Source: Dipteris shenzhenensis (lineage: Eukaryota > Polypodiophyta > Polypodiopsida > Gleicheniales). Taken from it: a stretch of 64,000 bases of DNA. The position numbers and the translations under genes are program-made. A model generated the notes under the pieces. The model saw nothing but the letters and a program-made list of their open reading frames with translations, did not search any database and was not told where the DNA came from. The stretch lies in the NCBI GenBank assembly GCA_047967505.1, contig CM106541.1; one strand, 5' to 3'. Positions 59,596-64,000 of this stretch are shown one piece after another. How positions within the stretch are numbered: the first letter of the stretch is position 1; each line of letters starts with the position of its first letter.

Positions 59596-60135
59596 ATAGG
59601 ACATGACGCTGGCACCTCAAGGATGATTGAACCATGCAAGTGAACAAAGGTTGATTGGCCCATTTGTCCATGGGTTTCTACGTGGCATAAGGCTTCCATG
59701 CAATGGATGTGGACAAGGCGGTGCATGAATCATGACACTTTGAATGAGCACATGGTGGATTGAGTTGGATAGGAGTTGCTATATGAAGGCGTATCTGAGA
59801 TCTTCTCTCTCTTTGTCATTGTGAGTCACATGAGTGTCTTTTGTAATTACCAAGCCCTCACGGTTGGCAAGAGCTGAGTCGTAGTTTGTAGTAGTCCATG
59901 CAAGAGTCATTTTAGAATGAGTAGTTCTCTCTATAGGTCATGATGAGTCTGTATGTGTAGAAGATCAACAGAGTTCTTTTGTATGAGCAACAAACATGGT
60001 CGTGGTGAGCTCCAGTCATCAAGCTGAGTTGGTTCATAGCCTTTTTACGATATAGGATCTGTTGATGTTTTACTACGTTCATATCTCTTATGGAATATTG
60101 AATTTAAGAGGGAGGGAATGATGTAGAAATTTCTA

Positions 60136-60955
60136 TAGTATTGCCACAGTATTGCCATCCAATGGTAGATTCCAACACTGGAAGAACTCCAGTTAGTTTT
60201 ACTTGGCGAAGAACTCAAGATGCAAGCCATTCATGCACGTGATGGTCATTCCATTGACAAATCATTCATAGCTTCAAATAGAAGCAGAGGTAGAGGCAGA
60301 GGCAGAGGTAGATCATTCCAATGAAGTGGTCCTCATCGGCAACAAAGTCAAAATCAGTGTCAACATCATCCACAGCAACATTAGCATCAGCAAAGAGGAA
60401 ACCATTCCAATCAAGGAAGATTCCAAGGAAGAGGAAATGCATCCACCAACAGAGCACCAACATGTCAAACATTTAGTGTAGCTACTGTCATAAGTTTGGA
60501 CACTATGAAAGAGATTGCCACAAGAAGCAGTGCAACCAAAGCGATCAATCCACTAGCAATTAAGGGAATTTTCGAGGAAGAGGAAATCATCGCGGTGGAC
60601 ATTCCAATCACAGTCATTATGCCAATGAACATGAGAACATGTTTCTTGCAAGCGAGGATATGCAGCACACTGAGCAGTGTATTTTAACATAGAGTGCAAT
60701 TTCAAAGGTGAATTTAGTTATCAAGTCAATTAACCAGATTAGGATCCTTGCTACATTGACAGTGGCACATCATCTCATATGACAACATCAGGAATGGTTC
60801 ACAGAGATGAAATTATTAGAAGGACAGAAGAATGTTATCTACATTGCAAATAACACACCAAATCCAGTTCAAGAGAAAGGCATCATCCCTTTGAATGATT
60901 TCACTTGTACGAAAGGATTGGTGAAATATGTACTCTATGTTCACAACAAGACAAA
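60136..60955 (+). pseudogene. copia I gag C-terminus and protease
   Basis: From about 60180: LEELQLVLLGEELKMQAIHA, RDGHSIDKSFIASNRSRGRG, then a Gln/His-rich stretch, a zinc knuckle CSYCHKFGHYERDC (about 60479-60520) and, after a frame change, YIDSGTSSHMTTSGMV, the retropepsin active site. Stops near 60320, 60478 and 60687 interrupt the reading. Confidence 0.82.
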
Positions 60956-60959
60956 GCAC

Positions 60960-61205
60960 CCATAGACGTGCGCACAGACGCGTTTCATGAACTAAATAAA
61001 AAACTTACGGGTGCGTCTATTTGCGCGTCAGGAGACCCGCGTCTATTAGCGCGTCTATATATCAAACTTACGCGCACATAAACGCGCTCATACACGCGTA
61101 AATAGATGCGCAAATAAACGCTTTGATAGACACACGTATAGACGCATATCGAACAGACAGACACGAATATAAACGCATTTGTAAACGCGCTGATAGACGC
61201 GCCCT
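60960..61205. repeat. Left subterminal repeat cluster (GCGTCTA type)
   Basis: At least seven close matches to gcgtcta or its complement, plus many taaacgcg variants, in 245 bases, mixed orientation with 8-25-base spacing. Confidence 0.9.
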
Positions 61206-61374
61206 TTTTTTTTTTTTTAATTTTACAGAATACTGTGTATGTTGTGTATTCTATATAGTTACAAGAATCCCATATCCACATTCTGTAATTCAATTCTTAC
61301 AGCCAACCTCATTTTAATTACAATTCCAAATAAAATATTACAACTCCAAAACGCAATAAAATTGAAAGCTCAAA

Positions 61375-61540
61375 AAGTGCTTGTATATACATATAGCACG
61401 AAGCTAAGCCACATCATGTGGCTCCAAGTACAAAAAATAAGGAAGCTAAGCCATGTCATGTGGCTTCAAGTACAAAAATTAAGAGGAGTCTATATACAAG
61501 AGGCACGAAGCCAAGCCAATGGCTTTAAGTACAAAAAAGA
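61375..61540. repeat. Three imperfect copies of aagctaagccatgtcatgtg-type unit
   Basis: gaagctaagccacatcatgt, gaagctaagccatgtcatgt and gaagccaagccaatggcttt each precede aagtacaaaaa. Each copy includes a small dyad (cacatcatgtg). They lie between the subterminal cluster and the end of the spliced gene. Confidence 0.85.
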
Positions 61541-61561
61541 ATAGTAGCACTACTTCTACGA

Positions 61562-63008
61562 CTAATCCTCGCTACCTTCCATGCTCCCTGATGCACTGCC
61601 TTCTGCGCTCCCTTCTGCACCTCCTTCCTTGTCTTCCTCGTCGTCTTGTGCAGGGGCGCCCTGTAAACAAGGGACAACATATATCAATGTATGAAAAATC
61701 AAATCTTTACTTATAATTTTGGCATTATTTAATTACTTTCAAATACCTGGGGGGCATGTCCAGTCGCTCGGGTATACTGCTCCTCAGTAATCAACCCGTC
61801 ATCATAGAAGTGCCTCCATGTATCTCCTCTGCGATGGTGGCGGTGGTAGGCTGTCTCCACTGGAGTAGGGTATCTGCCCACGATCTCAAGCTGCATGACC
61901 GCGATACACTTTGTGGAGGGATTAGTACAAAGAAACAACCAACCTCCTCATAAACTACATAAGCAATATAATTTGAGATCGATACTTACAAATTGGGCCT
62001 CCCATGATTCAACACCCCCTGCTCCAAAATGCGCGCTCCCATACTCCTCCATCTGGATCCTCCGTGCCTCCACGTGCTGCAGACTGTGGGCTCCTCCCTC
62101 GCTGACTTCATTGCCTTCTTCCACTCACGCTTCTGACCTGCCTCAAGTCTGGCAAGCTCTGCTAGTGCTTGCCTCTTAAGGGAAGATCTTTTATTGCTAA
62201 GTATCGTAACAATCTTTGACTTGGCCCATTTATCTGTGAACTGGCGATTGGGGGGTTTAGGACACCTAGAGCGAACAGTAGCGAGGGTCTCATCAGCCAA
62301 CCTCTTTGGGTGGTCTTTATAGTGGATAAAGCAATCTCTGTAATTGTTAGCAATTACAGAGCGCATGAAGGCCATTACATCCTTCCCCCGCGCATCCATC
62401 AAGATGCCTCCTGTCTGGGTGATGTCATAATAAATCGTACCATCACCCAGAGGCACATCTAAATCATCGGAATCATCATCCTCGGCCTCACCGCCACATG
62501 GCCCAAAGCACTGTGCCATGCATCTGCCACCGCTCTCCTTGCTACTACGCCTGCCACCCTGTCGTGTCGAGCTCGTACGCTGGCCACTCGTAGCTGGGGA
62601 CTGCGCGAGACTACGCTGACCACTCATAGCTGGAGAACCGAGTCTCGATGGCTGGGGAGTACGTCGACGGCTCGCTGAGGCAGAAGGACCTCCTGAAGGC
62701 ATGGGGGAAGGGGCATAAGACGGGATGGCAGAAGGGACATAAGACAGCATGGGGGAAGGGGCATAAGACGGTACGGGGGAAGGGGCATAAGACGGGGCAT
62801 AAGACGGCTGTGCGGACTCCGCTGGGGTGATCTCAGGCGGTGTGGGGTGGCTCGGAGTCTGTACTGCCGACTCCTGGGGAGTGTTAAGGGTACCCGTCAT
62901 GTACACATATAACTCCGCAGGACTAGGAGGGTGCCCTAAAATATTATATAAGTCCTTCCATATAGATTCACGCGGATCAGGTGAGCTAGAAGCACTTCCT
63001 CCCCACAT
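61562..63008 (-). CDS. Transposon-encoded protein, plant En/Spm-associated type, three exons
   Basis: Exon 1 63008-61990 starts MWGGSASSSPDPRESIWKDL, after a splice-acceptor-like tttttccag. It has a repeated PSYAPSP tract, a Ser/Arg-rich segment, GGRCMAQCFGPCGG, an acidic stretch, then the conserved-looking IYYDITQTGGILMDARGKDV and FTDKWAKSKIVTILSNKRSS. Exon 2 (61890-61747, LEIVGRYPTPVETAYHRHHR) and exon 3 (61660-61562, acidic APAQDDEEDKEGGAEGS-rich tail) have GT-AG sites and phases that agree. One frameshift (about 62095-62110) is needed to pass from AMKSA to SEGGAHSLQHVEARRIQMEE, so the copy may be inactive. The family assignment (transposase_24-like) is from general resemblance. A DNA-binding or transposition accessory role is inference. 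Confidence 0.6.
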
Positions 63009-63084
63009 GTTAAACTGGAAAAAAATAAACAAATCTATTACTTTGGGAGCTGAGAAGAAAGGGGGAAAAAAAAAAAAGAGGCTC

Positions 63085-64000
63085 TGTCAGAGCGCGTCTA
63101 TAGACCCGTCTAATCTTCGCGTCTATAAACGCGTCTAACAGAGCGTTTAACAGTTCAAGTAAAAGCGCGTCTATCACTGCATCTAACAGACCGTCAAAAC
63201 ATCCGTCTAACAGTGCGTTAAAAAGCGCGTTTAACAGCCCGTCCAAACATCCGTCTAACAGCGCATCTAAAAGCGCGTTTAACAGCCCATCCAAACTTCC
63301 ATTTAACAGATCGTCTGTTTGAGCGTCTATATCCGCGTCTGTGCATGTCTGTAGCAAGCCAGACGCGCAAATAGACGCGCCTGTAGACGTGCGTTTATAC
63401 GCGCCCTCAGATGCCTGTATACACGCGCTCACGCGCTCCGACAGTCGAGAATACTCAAAAGTGGAAAAGGACGTTTCGCCCGACAAAAGAACGTGTCGCT
63501 CATACCTAGATGCTGCGTTTCGTGGATGCGAAAAAGTACAAAACTGGAAAGAGCAAGCAAGAACAACTTCAAAAGGACTTACTTGGAAAAAGGTATGGAA
63601 GGATATTTCTTTTCCAAACTTGTTTCTTCTCCTCCTCTTCTCCTTGTTCGTACTCCTCCTCTTCTTTAGGCTTGGAAGCAAGCTGTGTAGGTACGGTCCC
63701 TTTGTCTTGAGTGAAAGCTTGGAACTGTGTGTGTATGGGAGGCTCTCTCTTAAGCTTCGAATCTATAGAACTGCTAATAATGAAGGAAGAAAGCCGCTCG
63801 CAAAGTTTAAGTAGTTAAAAGAAAAGCAAAGCGAGCGGCGCGCTGAAAAGCAAGTTTAAAAGCTTTGGGTATAGTCGCGTCTATTAGCGAGCGCGTCTAT
63901 AGTCACGTCTGAATACATAGAGTAAGCGCGTCTATAGGCGCATCTATTAGCGCGTCTACAGGCGCGTTTAAATACACAGAGTAGACGGGCATTTAGACGC
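63085..64000. repeat. Right subterminal repeat cluster (GCGTCTA type)
   Basis: About fifteen or more matches to gcgtcta/ccgtcta or complements, most followed by taacag or ataa, in 63090-63420 and 63870-64000. The minus-strand open frame at 63681-63010 with repeated LLNALLDGCLDG is simply these repeats translated. The part between (63430-63870) has no clear repeats or genes. Confidence 0.88.

Larger units (their letters stand above)
57288..60135 (+). mobile_element. Non-autonomous LTR retroelement J inside copia I gag
   Basis: LTR1 (57288-57945) and LTR2 (58991-60135) are direct repeats starting TGTTGGAGTTTSTGCTCC and both ending in ggatctgttgatgttttact ... tatggaatattgaatt. A primer-binding site follows LTR1. 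The 1,045-base interior has no gag or pol, so the element would depend on others. LTR2 is enlarged by a 478-base TIR element. No clean target-site duplication was seen. Confidence 0.88.
56640..60955 (+). mobile_element. Ty1/copia element I, gag-protease fragment with nested insertions
   Basis: Gag is read up to about 57287, is interrupted by LTR element J (57288-60135) and resumes at 60136 with LEELQLVLLGEELKMQAIHA, an Arg/Gly-rich tract, a CCHC knuckle and a protease motif DSGTSSHMT at about 60755. It ends near 60955, where the CACTA-like element begins. No LTR of its own was recognised. Stops are frequent. Confidence 0.82.
60956..64000 (-). mobile_element. CACTA/EnSpm-like transposon, runs past window end
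   Basis: Two clusters of short GCGTCTA/TAGACGC repeats in both orientations (60960-61205 and 63090-64000) flank a spliced gene for a Pro/Ser-rich protein resembling plant Ptta/En/Spm-associated proteins. Dense subterminal repeats are a hallmark of CACTA elements. The left end probably lies at cacccatagacg (about 60955), where copia I homology stops. The right terminal repeat is outside the window, so terminal repeats and the 3-bp target duplication cannot be checked. Confidence 0.6.

Noticed and set aside
63010-63681. 223-residue reverse-strand frame with repeated LLNALLDG
   Set aside because: The repeat comes from translated GCGTCTAACAG subterminal repeats, not a conserved protein.

Overview
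The window reads as repeat-dominated nuclear DNA from a land plant. It holds decayed Ty1/copia and Ty3/gypsy elements whose primer-binding sites look like initiator-Met tRNA complements, a CACTA-like transposon, one clearly spliced plant-type zinc alcohol dehydrogenase-like gene, a 182-bp satellite array and a 100-N assembly gap. Genus cannot be told from the sequence; a large, old, repeat-rich genome (fern- or gymnosperm-like) is only a guess.

Layout. 1-13.3 kb: AT-rich DNA, a degraded copia pol (1.69-3.49 kb), a TRIM-like fragment, several tandem or inverted repeats, a broken coiled-coil/RING-H2 gene interrupted by a solo LTR (7.55-9.99 kb), and an unrecognised, intron-containing, decayed gene (10.3-13.3 kb). 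13.9-20.6 kb: an LTR fragment fused to a second copia family (pol plus 3' LTR), then a reverse-strand copia carrying a TIR-type insertion. 20.7-24 kb: a long hairpin and an unrecognised reverse-strand multi-exon gene. 24.8-36.3 kb: a reverse-strand Ty3/gypsy element split by a forward copia (28.09-32.83 kb). 36.8-40.2 kb: simple-sequence blocks, the 3' half of another reverse copia, and the gap. 40.4-44.3 kb: about 21 monomers of a 182-bp satellite. 44.4-46.8 kb: a second gypsy gag fragment with a solo LTR. 46.8-52.5 kb: upstream DNA and the ten-exon alcohol dehydrogenase-like gene. 52.5-55.4 kb: degenerate repeats. 55.4-60.95 kb: a solo LTR, then a copia gag interrupted by an LTR element that is itself interrupted by a TIR element. 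60.96 kb to the end: a CACTA-like element whose ends are packed with GCGTCTA-type subterminal repeats and which encodes a three-exon protein; it runs off the window.

Function. Only the alcohol dehydrogenase-like gene looks intact. It encodes about 457 residues with a possible plastid-targeting extension. The transposon genes carry stops, frameshifts and active-site changes, so most are relics. One copia LTR family (starting TGTTGAGATATCGAGC) occurs five times and ties together the elements at 14, 20, 28, 38 and 45 kb.
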